Source: Myoxocephalus aenaeus (taxonomy: Eukaryota > Chordata > Actinopteri > Perciformes > Cottidae). Taken from it: 64,000 nt of DNA. The notes under the pieces were generated by a model. The model searched no databases, was not told the origin of the DNA, and saw only the letters and a program-made list of their open reading frames with translations. Shown here piece after piece: positions 25,230-37,154 of this stretch. The stretch lies in the NCBI GenBank assembly GCA_038501785.1, contig JBAMJR010000013.1, positions 989,501 through 1,053,500 on the forward strand, read 5' to 3'. A program made the translations under genes and the position numbers. The stretch's first letter is position 1, and the number at the start of each line of letters is the position of its first letter.

Positions 25230-26294
25230 ACGGGAAACTACACTACTTAGAAAGCTCTTCAACGTCTCAAAAGTGGCCACGTCTCCTCCAGAAAGTGTCA
25301 CAATTAATTTCCCTTCGCCGCACGATCCCACCGTTGGGAGCAGGGGGCGGCTTCTTGACGTGCGGATGACGCCCGAACATCCGCAGTCGTTAGCGGATGA
25401 TTCCTGGAAGCTGTCTGAAGCGCTTCAATATCCCTTATCAGGCCCGGCCTTGTCAACCAAGTCGATCAAAATCACACACCACTGCGCCTCGTCTAAGTGA
25501 ATCTCCCTGTCATCAGCGGTCCACAGCGCTCATCCAGTAGGCCGGAAGGTGAAGATGTTAAACTCAGGCTTTCTCCTCCATTACAGAGCAAAGCCTGCGT
25601 GTAACAGGACACATGTTTCTCCTCTGCAGCCTGAAGTCTTCAATTTTCTCCGGCTATTATCCTCTATTCTTGACCGTACAATGTCTGCTCCATTTGCTTT
25701 CTTTACCCCTGCGCTTTTTCCCCTTCCTTCTCATTTGCTCATTTGCACCTATTGGTTCTCACAATGGATAAGAGCCCTTCATTTTGTCCCCCCCCAAAAA
25801 AAAGTATTACTCTGCCACAGCAGGTAATAATTGTTTCTTACAGTGAGGAGTACGTGTGCCGCTAAATATAAATCCTAAAAAATAAACAATCAGACATCCT
25901 GACACCGTCAGCTTTGATGGACAACTCCCTCACCATAACTGTAGCCTGGTTATAGCCAAAAAGCTGATTAGGAAAACTGGTTTTCTGGGCTTTTTCCCCA
26001 TTCTCATGGCCTCAGGGAGCTTTTGCTGAGATCTATATTGCCTTTCCTGCAGTTGCAGAAGGAACAGGGGGCGTTATGTCCTTCACATTTCACTGATCTG
26101 GGTGAGTTTGGAGAGATTAGTCTCTTTATTAACCCTATGTCAAAGTGTAGCTCATAACAGCAACAGACAGCTGCATCGCAGCGTCCGTCTCTGGGGAGCA
26201 AATGTGAGAAACTTTCAGCTTTTTCTTCAGGGTTGACGCACTTTATTTGTCAGCCGGCTTATAGGAAGCAATGGGGTGCCGGTGTTTTGACATG

Positions 26295-26925
26295 TGTCAT
26301 ACTCATAGACTGTAGATGAGGCGTGGACAGGGGACGAGGTCACCCATTAGTTTGTCGACTAGGGTTTTGAAGCCTGGAGTTTTTTTCATTTGGCCTTCCC
26401 TGGCTTGGTTTTTGCCATGTTGACTGTTTGCAGCCAGGAGTGACCAACATTAACATGAATTAAATAAAAACACACTGTGAAAGGGTTAAAGTTCTAACGC
26501 ACAACCCTCAGACCATCCTTGAATTTGTCATTTTGGCCATCGCCATCTTGACTTTTTGCAACCGGGGATCTTTTTTTCAGTGGCGTAGAGACGCCGTGTG
26601 CGGCTCTGGTTGTGGCAGCGACCTGTCAATCACCTTGTAGCGCCGCCCTGAAGCATATTGTGATTTATGGTCTGTTTGACTCTAAATGGACCATAAGTTA
26701 CAAAATGAACATCATGCTGTATTGAAGAAGACTTAAAGCTAGAGATTGAGACACAAACTCATGTTTACAATGTTTACTGAGGGAATACATCAAAAGAGAA
26801 GTAGAGTCATTTATATAGACTTCTATACAACCAGAGGAGTCGCCCCCTGGTGGCCATTAGAGAGAATGCACGTTAAGTGACTTGCGCATTGGCTTTACTT
26901 TTCAGACCTGGAGGTTTGCCGCCTG
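26295..26925 (+). repeat. dispersed repeat family, copy 1 of 3
   Basis: Starts near CATAGACTGTAGATGAGG. It shares with 39925-40350 the runs TCAATCACCTTGTAGC, GAACATCATGCTGTATTGAA, TGTTTACTGAGGGAATACAT, TAGACTTCTATACAA and a final GCCCCCTG block. Non-coding; mobilisation class unknown. Confidence 0.85.
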
Positions 26926-27367
26926 GTGATGCTCCACCAGTGTGTTTTATAGCATCTTTGTAAGCATCGAGGTGGTGTGAGGTTTTCATATTCTAATGGG
27001 AACAACTAGATTAGTGCTAAGTAGGCTCGTCCTTTTGGTTCACAGAGGAAAACCAGCGTTTGTTTCTAGGTTGGGAGGAGTGTTTATACTTTAGGAGGGT
27101 TAGTAAACTCTCAGGCAGCCAAAACGATTTGTCTCCCTTGCTGTCTGTGTGTGTTCATGGTTTTAAAACATTGCCACATCGACCCTAGATGTGCATTGCC
27201 GTATTGACCCTGGAGATTGTTAGATGTCTGTAAGGCTTGTTCATTACTCTGGTCATTGATCTGGAACATTCCTATATGCAACCGCTGATTCCAATAATGA
27301 GAGGGAGCAGGTAGGCAGGCAACAGCTTGAACAGCGATCCTTTTCTGGCTCAACTACATCCTGCAGC

Positions 27368-27370
<3 letters not shown>

Positions 27371-27444
<74 letters not shown>

Positions 27445-27454
27445 GTGTGTGTGT
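27371..27454. repeat. (GT)n microsatellite
   Basis: 84 bp of GT with one C at 27440. Confidence 0.95.
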
Positions 27455-27670
27455 TGTAGGGCTGTTGGGTTACGGTTGAATGGCTTGCTTACTGAGGAGG
27501 GGCGAAGAGTAATTGTAAGGTCAACAGTGTGCGTGTCTCACACATTATCAGCTGTTTAGACGTGTGTTACATTGTGTTGCTGTTAATTGCGTTCGGAAAC
27601 ATTCTTTAACAGAATCTGGAGGCAACAACACGGTCACCGGTTGTCCTGTTATTTTCGAGTCAGGTGTATG

Positions 27671-27685
27671 CACACACACACACAC
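27671..27685. repeat. short (CA)7 tract
   Basis: Pure CA run. Confidence 0.8.
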
Positions 27686-27864
27686 GGCCTAGAGTATCGA
27701 AAACTGCCAGGGTTGTAGACAGTATATCACTATGGTTTTAATCAAATTGATTCAGCTGTATTTAGGAATCAACAAATTTTTATTGGAACAACATTTTCTT
27801 TTTACGTTAGAATTTAATTTGTTTCATTTAACTGCTTTAAAAGGAGCTCTATACACAATACGGA

Positions 27865-28010
27865 GGGGTTGCCTCCATATGGCTCTCAATATGGCGACAG
27901 CTGTCACGGTGGCTCGGAGCCAACGGCGCTCACGACCGCAAACGACGTCAACAGTGTTGACGGAGCTAACGGTGTTTACCTGACGGAGGACGGTTATCAG
28001 CTGTAACCAC
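27865..28010 (+). repeat. dispersed repeat related to 48160-48425
   Basis: GTTGCCTCCA, then CGGTGGCTCGGAGCCAACGG, then GGAGCTAACGGTGTTTACCTG match the order of motifs around the 27-bp array at 48.2 kb. This copy has no array. Confidence 0.65.
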
Positions 28011-28036
28011 CATATGAGCTCAGTGCAGAGCGACGG

Positions 28037-28087
28037 CCATTAGCTAGCCACGCCCATTATCTAGCCACGCCCATTATCTAGCCAGCA
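28037..28087. repeat. 17-bp tandem repeat, three copies
   Basis: CCATTAGCTAGCCACGC, CCATTATCTAGCCACGC and CCATTATCTAGCCAGCA in tandem. Confidence 0.9.
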
Positions 28088-28472
28088 GGGCACACAAACA
28101 GGTGAGTGTCGAAGAGAATGCTTTGACTTTGAGATTCACATTAATCTAAATTGATCTGCTCCTTTGAAAGAGTCTAGAAAGAGATTTAGAGGTGAGCCTC
28201 GATTGTGTTGAGGCAATGTTCTGTATGAGTGTAATGATCGCACACATGCACACAAAAACAAAGCTCACACATGAGCTTTGTTTTTGTGTGCGTGCTGCTT
28301 GCATTCTCACACGAGCTTCTATTCTACTTGCAGATGCCATTTGTACTTTTTTCTTTATTTTGTTGTGGCCTCTCCAACCTTTATTATTCATATTCAGTGT
28401 ATCCGTTTGTCTTGCCTCGAGTTCTTAGGAAAAGGCCTTTGGAAGAGCGTTTAGAAGGGTCGCCCTCTCTTA

Positions 28473-28736
28473 GTTAGTCGACCAATTGGTCGTTTCGGTC
28501 TTCAAGGTCTACAAAGGTTCTTTGTGTTGTTTTTCATGCTTTTTTTTTTCATTCTAAATGATTTATCTCCTAGAAACTTGTGAGCTTATCTCTGGTAAAC
28601 ACAAAACTTAAAGTGGTGCTTTTATGTGATTATTTGCAGAGAACCGCGGTTTTACAGATCTGTTGATTTAAATCAATGAATCCAGTAGTCACCAAACTCG
28701 TATGGGTGTGAGTCGACTTTCTTTGGTCGCGGACAG
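28473..28736 (+). mobile_element. DNA-element, GGGCTGTCG family, copy 2
   Basis: Internal blocks (CTAGAAACTTGTGAGC, then TTTTACAGATCTGTTGATTT) match the 21.6-kb fragment. The right end, inverted, reads GGCTGTCCGCGACCAAAGAA. The left end has GTCGACCAATTGGTCG. No target duplication was established. Confidence 0.6.
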
Positions 28737-29103
28737 CCTCACCTCTCCTGCATAGCACAACATCTGTAATCAAAAGTGTCTTTGCATAAATGTGAGTGTC
28801 TCTTTGTGCTCATGCACAATGTTTGTGCCAACATGAAATAGACAAATAAACACTTGCGCTGTACTGCAGATGGGCTGTCTGTGCATGTGAAGCGACAAAG
28901 TGTTAAATAAAGATGCGGTCGCTTCACACAAACCCAGAAGAAGTCGCACCCGAAGCCGATGGTGAAACAGAAAAGCCGTGAGACTTCCTTTGTTGACGTT
29001 CACGACGTTCACAGATTCATCAACGTATAGAAAGACAGAGATTTGCTGGCAGGAAGCAAAAACAGATTTGGAGCATGAAAGGCGGAGAGGGGTGTGAGCG
29101 GCG

Positions 29104-29104
<1 letters not shown>

Positions 29105-29144
<40 letters not shown>
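29105..29144. repeat. (CA)20 microsatellite
   Basis: Pure CA run. Confidence 0.9.
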
Positions 29145-29146
<2 letters not shown>

Positions 29147-29228
29147 GTGACACATACATGCAAAAAGGGTAGCGCTGAGGCTACTGGGGACGTTTTGGAG
29201 ATAACAGGTTGAGCAACATGAACAAAAC

Positions 29229-29256
29229 AGAAGAAGAAGAAGAAGAAGAAGAAGAA
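29229..29256. repeat. (AGA)9 microsatellite
   Basis: Pure AGA run. Confidence 0.9.
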
Positions 29257-30233
29257 AAATCCTGTTAACACTGTGACGGAGCAAGCTGTTGTTGTTCTGA
29301 ATCAAGACTGAGGAGCAAACCAACATTTCAAAGCAGCTCATATGGCCACATTCCAGTCATTCATGTCTTATTATTTTTCTTCTCACTTTTTGTTCTTGTT
29401 TCTTGGAAATCTTACTCAGAATTCACGCCTGGGACAATTTCTGCTGTTTCAGCCGTTTAAATAATGCAAAAATGTTTTTAAGAGTTAAAGCAAGGAGGGG
29501 CCTCTACATAAGTTAGTACATGTCAATAGATAAATAAATACTGGAGCTTTATAGAGAGGTGAACATTCATTTAATTTCTGTGTCATGCCAAACATTTGGC
29601 CAAATCCTACATGGAATAACAAGACACCAGTGTTTACGTTCTTGCTTTCACAAAGCATGTTGGGGAAAACATGAAAAACACAAACTAAACGAAAACAAAT
29701 AATTTATAATGCATGCACAATGTGAACAGCTGGAAATAAATAGTGAAACCGTGTTACCTAAATTATTTTGCAGTAGAAAAAAAAAAAGTGTGTTTACAGG
29801 GAGTCCTCTGGATAATTTAACGATTCTTTTTTAGGTCAAGTTGATAAGAAAAACATTGAATTGCTTCGTAATTGTACGACATCATTAGGGAAAATAATCT
29901 CACACTATTTTTTCCTGTTTGAGAGACTCATAGCTGACTTCTCCTTAAACTTTTATGAACACAGAATGAGCCTTCGACTCTTTTTAATGAACCTGGATTT
30001 GCTTATTAAATCATGTTTTTATTCAGGGCAGTTATTGAAGAGTGACTTGACCAGGAAAGACGCTTGACTCGCTTTCAAGAGGAGCTGGAAGTGTTGCAAC
30101 GGATGATGAGTTTGTTCTGCTAGTTAGGAGGAAAAACACTCAATCAACACGTCAGCAGCGCGGCAGAAAAGGGTGAGGGAATTAATTAAAGATATTTATA
30201 TTAACCCTTACGTGATATTTCATTTACATAAGC
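29257..30233. other. no gene seen
   Basis: AT-rich unique sequence. Confidence 0.4.
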
Positions 30234-30820
30234 TGCTTGGGGTGCAACTGATGAAATAATATTGGGTTATTACTGAAATGTAACATCACTTTGTGGTTAT
30301 ATTTGAAGTAAATTGAAGGAAAATACTGTACATCGTTCTCTGAAGATTCTTACATGTATTTTTAGATTCATGCCGCCTTTAAACCTAGTTTAAAAAATAA
30401 AAAAATCATACGCACAATCTTCCGAATAAATACTAGAGTGGAGAAAAGACAAATGTATGCTAAATAGAAATGAAGTGCATTATAACAAAAGATGTTATTA
30501 AGCCTTATAGATAAAAGAAGGTGCTTGGGGTGCAACTGATGAAATAATATTGGGTTATTGCTGAAATGTAACATAACTTTGTGGTTATTTTTTAAGTAAA
30601 TGGAAGTAAAATACTGCACATCTTTCTCTTACATTTTAAATTCATGCCACCTTTAAACCTAGTTTTTACAATTTTTTCTTACACACAGACCGTATAAAAT
30701 CTTCAGAATAAATACTAGTGACGAAAAGACAAATGCATACTAAATAGAAATGAAGTGCATTATAACAAAGATGCTATTAAGCCGTATGGATGAAAGAAGG
30801 TGCTTGGGCTTGGACTGATT
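30234..30820. repeat. 288/279-bp tandem duplication with a partial third unit
   Basis: TGCTTGGGGTGCAACTGATG at 30234 recurs at 30522, and TGCTTGGGCTTGGACTGAT at 30801. The two full units share most of their sequence (e.g. ATAATATTGGGTTATT, CCTTTAAACCTAGTTT, AATAGAAATGAAGTGCAT) with scattered substitutions and small indels. Confidence 0.9.
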
Positions 30821-30879
30821 CCCACAATGCAGCCGCAGTGATTAGAGGACTGGACGACTGACAGCCAGAGATGATAATT

Positions 30880-31030
30880 GGACAGAGACAGACAGATGGA
30901 AAGACAGGTGGATAAACAGAGCGACGGTTTGGACGGACGGACTGGCAGATGAAAAGATAAACAGATGGGCAGACAGAAAGGCAGACGGGACTTTAGTGCT
31001 GCTCATAAAGGCAGAGATGGAAGCGGACAG
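30880..31030. repeat. degenerate GACA/GACG-rich tract
   Basis: Irregular GACAGA, GGCAGA and GACGGA units, a decayed simple repeat. Confidence 0.6.
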
Positions 31031-31174
31031 ACAGGCTTATAAATAGAACGTTGGATCGCGGGCGTTGTGTCAGCGCCATTCACAACTGGAGAGATTGTGA
31101 TTTGACGCTCATTTCAGACCTGATGAATCGTTTTGAAAGAGTTTCAACAACCCCGGGCCTGCAGCACCTAGACA

Positions 31175-31196
31175 TACACACACACACGCACACACA
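31175..31196. repeat. short CA tract
   Basis: CA run with one CG interruption. Confidence 0.8.
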
Positions 31197-31584
31197 ACCA
31201 CAAGAGATGTGTGACGTTGTGCTTGAATTTGACTTCGGTGTCATGTGTCACACATCGGCCATATTTACATGCATTAAACCAGGTGACTGGGAGAAACCAG
31301 GTTACGGCAGGAAATCGGAGATGTCACAAAACTGGAACAGTCCAAGCAAGGTCCTACTTAAAAAAACAGACGTAATTCAATAAACTGAGATTAACACATA
31401 AGAAATAGAGGGTATGTATGTGTGTCCAAAAGAAGCTAATTCAAGGTGGATGTGAGCTGTAGGAAGGGAGAGAGAGACAATGAGCATGAGCATTTTGTCA
31501 AATACATTTAGTTTTGGTTTCAGTCTGAATGGATTTGGGATATGATCAGTCAGAGTGATGCTTTCCTGCATGAAGCAAACAGCA

Positions 31585-31722
31585 ACTCGGTTAGCGCAGC
31601 AGGTAGCATGTTGTCACACGGCATCACGGGTGTGAAAAGGTGGATGGCCTGTAGTGTCACGCTTCTGAGTGGTCGGAAGGCTCTAAGGAGCTGTTCGAGT
31701 GCAGGTCCATTTACCCATTTAC
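31585..31722 (+). mobile_element. shortened SINE-like copy
   Basis: Begins with the A-box-like GGTTAGCGCAGCAGGTAGC and ends with GAGTGGTCGGAAGGCT and GTCCATTTACCCATTTACC, the same 3' end as the copy at 3735. The middle is deleted. Confidence 0.6.
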
Positions 31723-32140
31723 CGTGATGAATGTCAAGAAGGCGGGTCTTATCGAGTCACTCAAGAGATGTGAAGGGAGGTGGAAGGAAACGCCAACGCG
31801 AGAGAGCCTCTGCAGAGCGGCGACAGCTGGGATCACGAAGGACGAGGAGCGATGAACCTCGCCCCTGAGATAATTTCTGCATTTATACAATATAATGACA
31901 TCAATCATCCCACCACCACGCAGCAGGCAATGCAGGAGGCACCTCAATGTGGTCCAGGGAGGCAAAAATCATCAACTTTGAGATCACGATTCTTTTTTTT
32001 TTTTTACATTGTGCATTTAGAAAGAACATTTTGTACATTTTAAAGTCAAAAGCATCAATCTGGTGCACTTTGAGAGCATAATGGAAAGGCTAAATGAAGA
32101 ACGCTGTGCTCTTGTAAACAATGTTGTGCTCTCGTGACCT

Positions 32141-32163
32141 CAACAACAACAACAACAACAACA
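32141..32163. repeat. (CAA)7 microsatellite
   Basis: Pure CAA run. Confidence 0.9.
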
Positions 32164-32224
32164 GCCAATCATGCCCGCCACGGAAGAAATGTGCCCAGAG
32201 GCCCGATAACATCTCTCTTGTGTA

Positions 32225-32325
32225 GATTGTGATTGCTTCTATTGTTTGTTTTTACCACGTAAAGTGCCTTGAGTACCCTTTAAAGCGCTATACAAATACA
32301 ATGTATTATTATTATTATAATAACA
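32225..32325 (+). mobile_element. LINE-type 3' tail fragment
   Basis: GTAAAGTGCCTTGAGTACC, then AAAGCGCTATACAAATACAA, then a TTATTATTATTA tail, the typical 3' end of L2-like non-LTR elements and their SINE partners in fish. Confidence 0.6.
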
Positions 32326-32982
32326 CGAGACAAAAAAAGAGCGTCATTGCGAAACGAAATGCGGCACAATAATCATTTTCTCTCAATTATCTTGTTTTCA
32401 GAATCTTTGGCAGCACAAAAAAAATCTTGATTCAGCAAGTATATACGTTGTCAGGTCAGTATACTAAAGCAGTATACTTGTGATATGCATATGAGCAGAT
32501 GCCTGACATTCACGAGGACAAACAAGGACAAACAGCACAAAAAATGCCCATAACTGCCAGATTTCAGGTTTTTGACGAGGAAAGAATTGCATTTCATACA
32601 TTTGTTAGATCTCAAGAATACACACAACGCGTACTGTTTGTTTACAGGGGCGGGTGCAGGTGAAAGCACTGAACGTCTTGTATCTATAGTGTAAACACAG
32701 TGTTTTTGTTACTAGAGAAACCAAAACCAAAGACAAAGTTAGTTTTTTTCAGGAGAGAAACAGCAACACATGAACTATTGAGTATTTGGGAACCAGGAAT
32801 ACTTGAGTACAGCACAGAAAACATTCAGCCTCGATGTCTGCAATCATTTTGATGGCCTGGTCAGTGACGCGTTCTGCCTCAAAAATGTGTCACTGACCTG
32901 TGAGACTGCAAGGCTTGTAACCTGCAACCTTTTGAGTAGACATTAGGCCTAAAGAGGCAGACGCTCTGTATCCATCCGCACG

Positions 32983-32984
<2 letters not shown>

Positions 32985-33032
<48 letters not shown>
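32985..33032. repeat. (TG)24 microsatellite
   Basis: Pure TG run. Confidence 0.95.
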
Positions 33033-33034
<2 letters not shown>

Positions 33035-34169
33035 TGCTTCAACATTTCACACAATAAGTGCATTCAACCATGAGTACAAACTCAGAACAACAAGAATCAA
33101 GAAAGTACAATTCCTTCAAGAAAGGAATTGGAAAGGATTTTAAAAAATTCTAAAAGTAAAACAAATGAACTGAAGTATGAAAAAAAGTCATGTGAACAAT
33201 GTAACGAAAAAGACATCACAAACATCACTAAAGTAGCTTTAAAGTAACGGTCTCGAACACCGCCCCCCTGGTTGACAGTCGTTTTTATCATCCTCCCATC
33301 CCATCAACCAAAAAACTGTCTCTTGCACTTGTTATACTACGCCACTAGCATAGCATATTCTCGTGTGTGCGTTTACGTTGCAGTCAGTCCCACCTACACG
33401 GTGGGAAATGACGTTCTTATTGGACGCTAAATGACATACGAAACGTCGTGTCATTTATACGCCAGTAAGCGAGACCGGGCCTGGATTGAACCATCACTCC
33501 CTCCGTTGGTCTTTCAGGTCAGCCAGTATTCCCCATCTGTCTGCACACATCTCCTGGCTGGTCACTCAGGCATTGGCGAGGTCACCCGGCGTATGACACG
33601 GGCACTGGCGTTAGCCTTCTGTCGAAAGTGGAAAAGAAAACCATCACGGCTCACAAGTAAACTGCGTTTCTGAGACCGTTCTTCCGTCGTCAAACCCAAA
33701 CGGGCCAAAGAGAGGACCAGAGGAGACTAATGTTCCAGTGACAGGACCGACCGGTGCCGCTGTGAACCGGGAATATAATACATGCAAATGATAAAAACAG
33801 TCAAGACAGTCATGACTTAGACAGAGAACACTACCTACTGCATCCTCCTCCATTTACTGCCGCTAAATATTTCATGTTCCCATCCAGACCGATCCGTCAA
33901 CTCTGCATACTCTGGGCTTGTCTGGGCCATCCGTCTGCTCCGCAAAGACGAGCGACGTCTGCTCCATCCATCTTTCCCCGTATGCCTGTTTTCACTTTGT
34001 CTCCTCGGGTTTGTCTCCGAAACGACGCCGTCTCGACATCTTTTCCAATTGGAAGCAGCTAACGCCCGCGCGAAACGGTGCCAGAAGTCGCAAAATTATG
34101 TTATATGGTATTTATATAATTATTTATTTTTTAGACAGTGCAAGAGATCTTGTCATTGGTGCCGCCGGG
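33033..34169. other. no gene seen
   Basis: Unique-looking sequence with ORFs below 95 codons. Confidence 0.4.
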
Positions 34170-34364
34170 TCAAACTGTCGGACTCTGCTGCAGTAAAATA
34201 AGAGGTTTTCTATAAGGGACTCTGGTGCTCGGAAACACTACCACTTTCGTCTACAGGGACCGCCAAAATCCACACAGAATTAAAGTTTCTTGTAGTAACT
34301 TTAAATGACTGACAGACGTACTTACTTTAAGCCAAACCATGACGTTTTACTAAACCTAACCAAG
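34170..34364 (+). repeat. dispersed repeat hosting the MITE insertion
   Basis: Matches 4404-4615 at its start. Its 3' part, ACTAAACCTAACCAAG, is the same kind of sequence as TAACTTTAACCAAGTAGTT at 8754-8773. The repeat appears to resume after the MITE at 34698. Confidence 0.6.
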
Positions 34365-34697
34365 TACCGTAAAAGTCGGGTTACAAGCCGCTCCTACGGC
34401 CAGTCAGTGTCCCCGCTGTAGCAAGCTAGTAGCAGCGCTAGCTAGCTGCTGCTAGCTAGCTGCTGCTACTGCCCGCTGCTGCTGCTACTGCCATCGTCCC
34501 CTCTGCCCAAGTCGCGTGTCGAGCCTGGTCCCGCTACCTTCTGTGGTTTTCGGGGAGCTAGCGGAAGTTAGCGGAAGTTAGCGGAAGTTAGCGGGGAAGT
34601 AACGGAGCACTAGCAGGAGCCCCAGCTGGCTACAGCGGGGAGCTAACGGGGACACTGACCGAAGGTAGTAGCGGCTCGTAACCCGACGTTTACGGTA
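34365..34697. mobile_element. 333-bp MITE with TA target duplication
   Basis: The left end TACCGTAAAAGTCGGGTTAC, then AAGCCGCT, is inverted at the right end as AGCGGCTCGTAACCCGACG, then TTTACGGTA. About 50 bp of terminal inverted repeat continue to CAGTGTCCCCGCT. The flanks give AACCAAG-TA and TA-GTT, as in the uninterrupted AACCAAGTAGTT at 8762-8773. The interior is GC-rich, with CTGCTGCTAGCTAG runs and four GCGGAAGTTA-type units (34560-34597). No coding potential. Confidence 0.85.
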
Positions 34698-34719
34698 GTT
34701 GTGTTGCCTTTTTGTTTGT

Positions 34720-36179
34720 GTTGTCTCAATTTACAACATTAATCATGTTTAAAACCCTCCAGATGTAACTGAGTGCAGTTTCGTTGTGTGGGAACATCAT
34801 TTTGTAGGCGACAGACCCACCACCACAGTGAGAAGGAGTACTGTGTGTGCACTTATTATACGTAGGTGAGATACCCTCGGAGATAGAGGGGAAAGAAAAC
34901 AATGCTAGGTGCACCTATAAATATTTCACAAGAAAATGTGTATTAATAATACAATATACAAACGGGTCTTCCAGCCACCAGCAACAGTTGTTTTTTTTAA
35001 ATTGTGAACTGGTTCAGCTGAGTCTGTATAAATGAGAGAAGAGTTCCAAAAGTTAGAAATATTTTCTGCCCACTGTTTCGAAATATCGTCATTAAATATA
35101 GAGGGCAAGGCCGGAGTTTTCCCATAAAGGAGCAAAGAGTGAAAGAGGCTTATTCCAGTTCACACACTTTTGAGCACACTCCCATATTCTCACTGAGAGA
35201 ACTTGTTATTTTAAAGGTTTTTCATTCCACAGAAAGGGGCATAAATTACATCCAAAGGTAATAAGTCATTGTTGTCTATTCTAGCCCACGCACAAGATGT
35301 TTTTAAACCATTGCTTCGGCAGTCTTATCGGTACAGCCCAATCGTAGAGTTTCCTATTAGTGAACCAAGCAGAACTCAAGTGGGAGGTACAGAACTTTAC
35401 CTCTCCAAATAAAAAGAGGAGAACAAAGTTTGGATCTTCTTAAAAACATACATGTAGAGGGCGCATTTGAAATAAATCCAATAATAGTTGAAAATGAAAG
35501 TGTGGAAAATGTTAAATATTTCAATGTGGTCACGCAATGATTAAAGCATCAAAATGGACGTCTGAAGGCATTTCCTCTACAGATGTTGAACCAGAGGTCA
35601 TAACAGTGGATGACATCTTGACTAATCAAATCCTCTTGGCATGGTTTCTCTTTTGCTTTCCTGATTGCTCCACTACAATGTGCGAGCGACACATTAGTCC
35701 CCGCTGCGTCTGAAACCCCTTTACATGCGTCCACTTACTGCTTTTGCCTTCCCTCTCGATGGAGAGATTTGTCTCGAGTGCGGAAATGCATTAAATCAAC
35801 AAAGCTTTTATGTGTGAAGAGGCCGCTGGGAATGTGCGTCACGACAGAGCTTCTCATTTCATGCGAAAACAGCAAGTCGTCAAGAATGAAGGAAAAGAAA
35901 ATTGGAGTTGTCTGGTTCTGCTTATGAAAGGAAAGTGATGCTTCATTAAAGGGTTATGCATGCTGCGAGTGGGAAGCTCAGAGAAGTGCAAAACACCAGG
36001 TCAACATTCAAAACATTCAAGACAACATTTGACTACTAATATTTTAATCCTAAATTGTTACATTGCTTTATGAACTTGTGTTTTGCACCTCAAGGCCACG
36101 GCAGTGTTTAAACTCCAGCTGCTTAAAGAACCAATCGGTAATGTATCTATATATATTACAAAGTAATACGAAAAACACT
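34720..36179. other. no gene seen
   Basis: AT-rich unique sequence without recognised repeats. Confidence 0.4.
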
Positions 36180-36412
36180 TTTCTAGTGCTTTAAAACTAC
36201 ATGACATCATTCACCCATTCATACACGGATAGGAAGGGCTAAGGTGCCACCTGCTCATGAGGAATATCTAACATTCATACAATATTCATACACCGTAGGC
36301 ACAGCTACGGGAGCCATTTGGGGTTAAGCGTCTTGCCCAAGGACACATCAATATGGACAAGCGGAGCTGGGGATTGAACTGCCGATTGAAGGACGACCCC
36401 GACACAACAACC
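36180..36412 (-). mobile_element. SINE-like copy, minus strand
   Basis: The reverse complement shows the B-box-like CAGTTCAATCCCCAGCTCC, then TCCTTGGGCAAGACGCTTAA and a TGAATGGGTGAATGATGTCA block in the same order as the copy at 3735-4015. Confidence 0.75.
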
Positions 36413-36760
36413 TTGTATTTTTTATTTTTTTCACCTGAGCATAATTGAAAACAAAAAGACAGATTATTTTCCTCATGTTCACAGACATTATACACGTAAA
36501 CAAAGATGATATCATTCCATAATTCCTATCATGTGTCTCATATTTTGTTTTCAGATTGATCATTGAGCCTTTAAGAGAGCATTAGAAATGAATCTGCTCT
36601 GCGAAATCCGACCTGGGAGACAAAAGCACACACCGGATATTGGGAAAAGAATAATTTACCGCAATTTTGTAGATTTTTCTGTCTTTGGCAAAATACAAAT
36701 CAAGACGTTTATCAATACACGCAGGTTTTCAACCGTATATTTGCATTAATCAATGCAGCC

Positions 36761-36775
36761 ACACACACGTACACA

Positions 36776-36835
<60 letters not shown>
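36761..36835. repeat. (AC)n microsatellite with GT interruptions
   Basis: 57 bp of pure AC preceded by two ACACACGT units. Confidence 0.95.
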
Positions 36836-36837
<2 letters not shown>

Positions 36838-37133
36838 AACACACACATAAACACCCCAAAGTCAAACAGAAGAACATGTTATGGATGTTGAGGGAGAAGC
36901 TGCTGTGACCTTGTGAAGCCTGAATGTATTCATTCAAGTATAACGCAAATTTGTGCGTGCATAAATGTGCAGCATCCCTCCTCCAACATGGTCTGAGCAT
37001 CAGCGTTTCCTTCATTCAGTGTCACTACGGCGCAAACTAAAATATGCTCCTTAGAGCTTCCAATTCAAGGAGCTTTTAAAGTGCAGTCTTCACAATTTAA
37101 TCTCAATATAAGTAATGTCAACAAACTGTCGCG

Positions 37134-37154
37134 CACACACACACACACACACAC
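37134..37154. repeat. (CA)10 microsatellite
   Basis: Pure CA run in a CpG-containing setting (GTCGCG, CGCGTGCGC). Confidence 0.85.
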
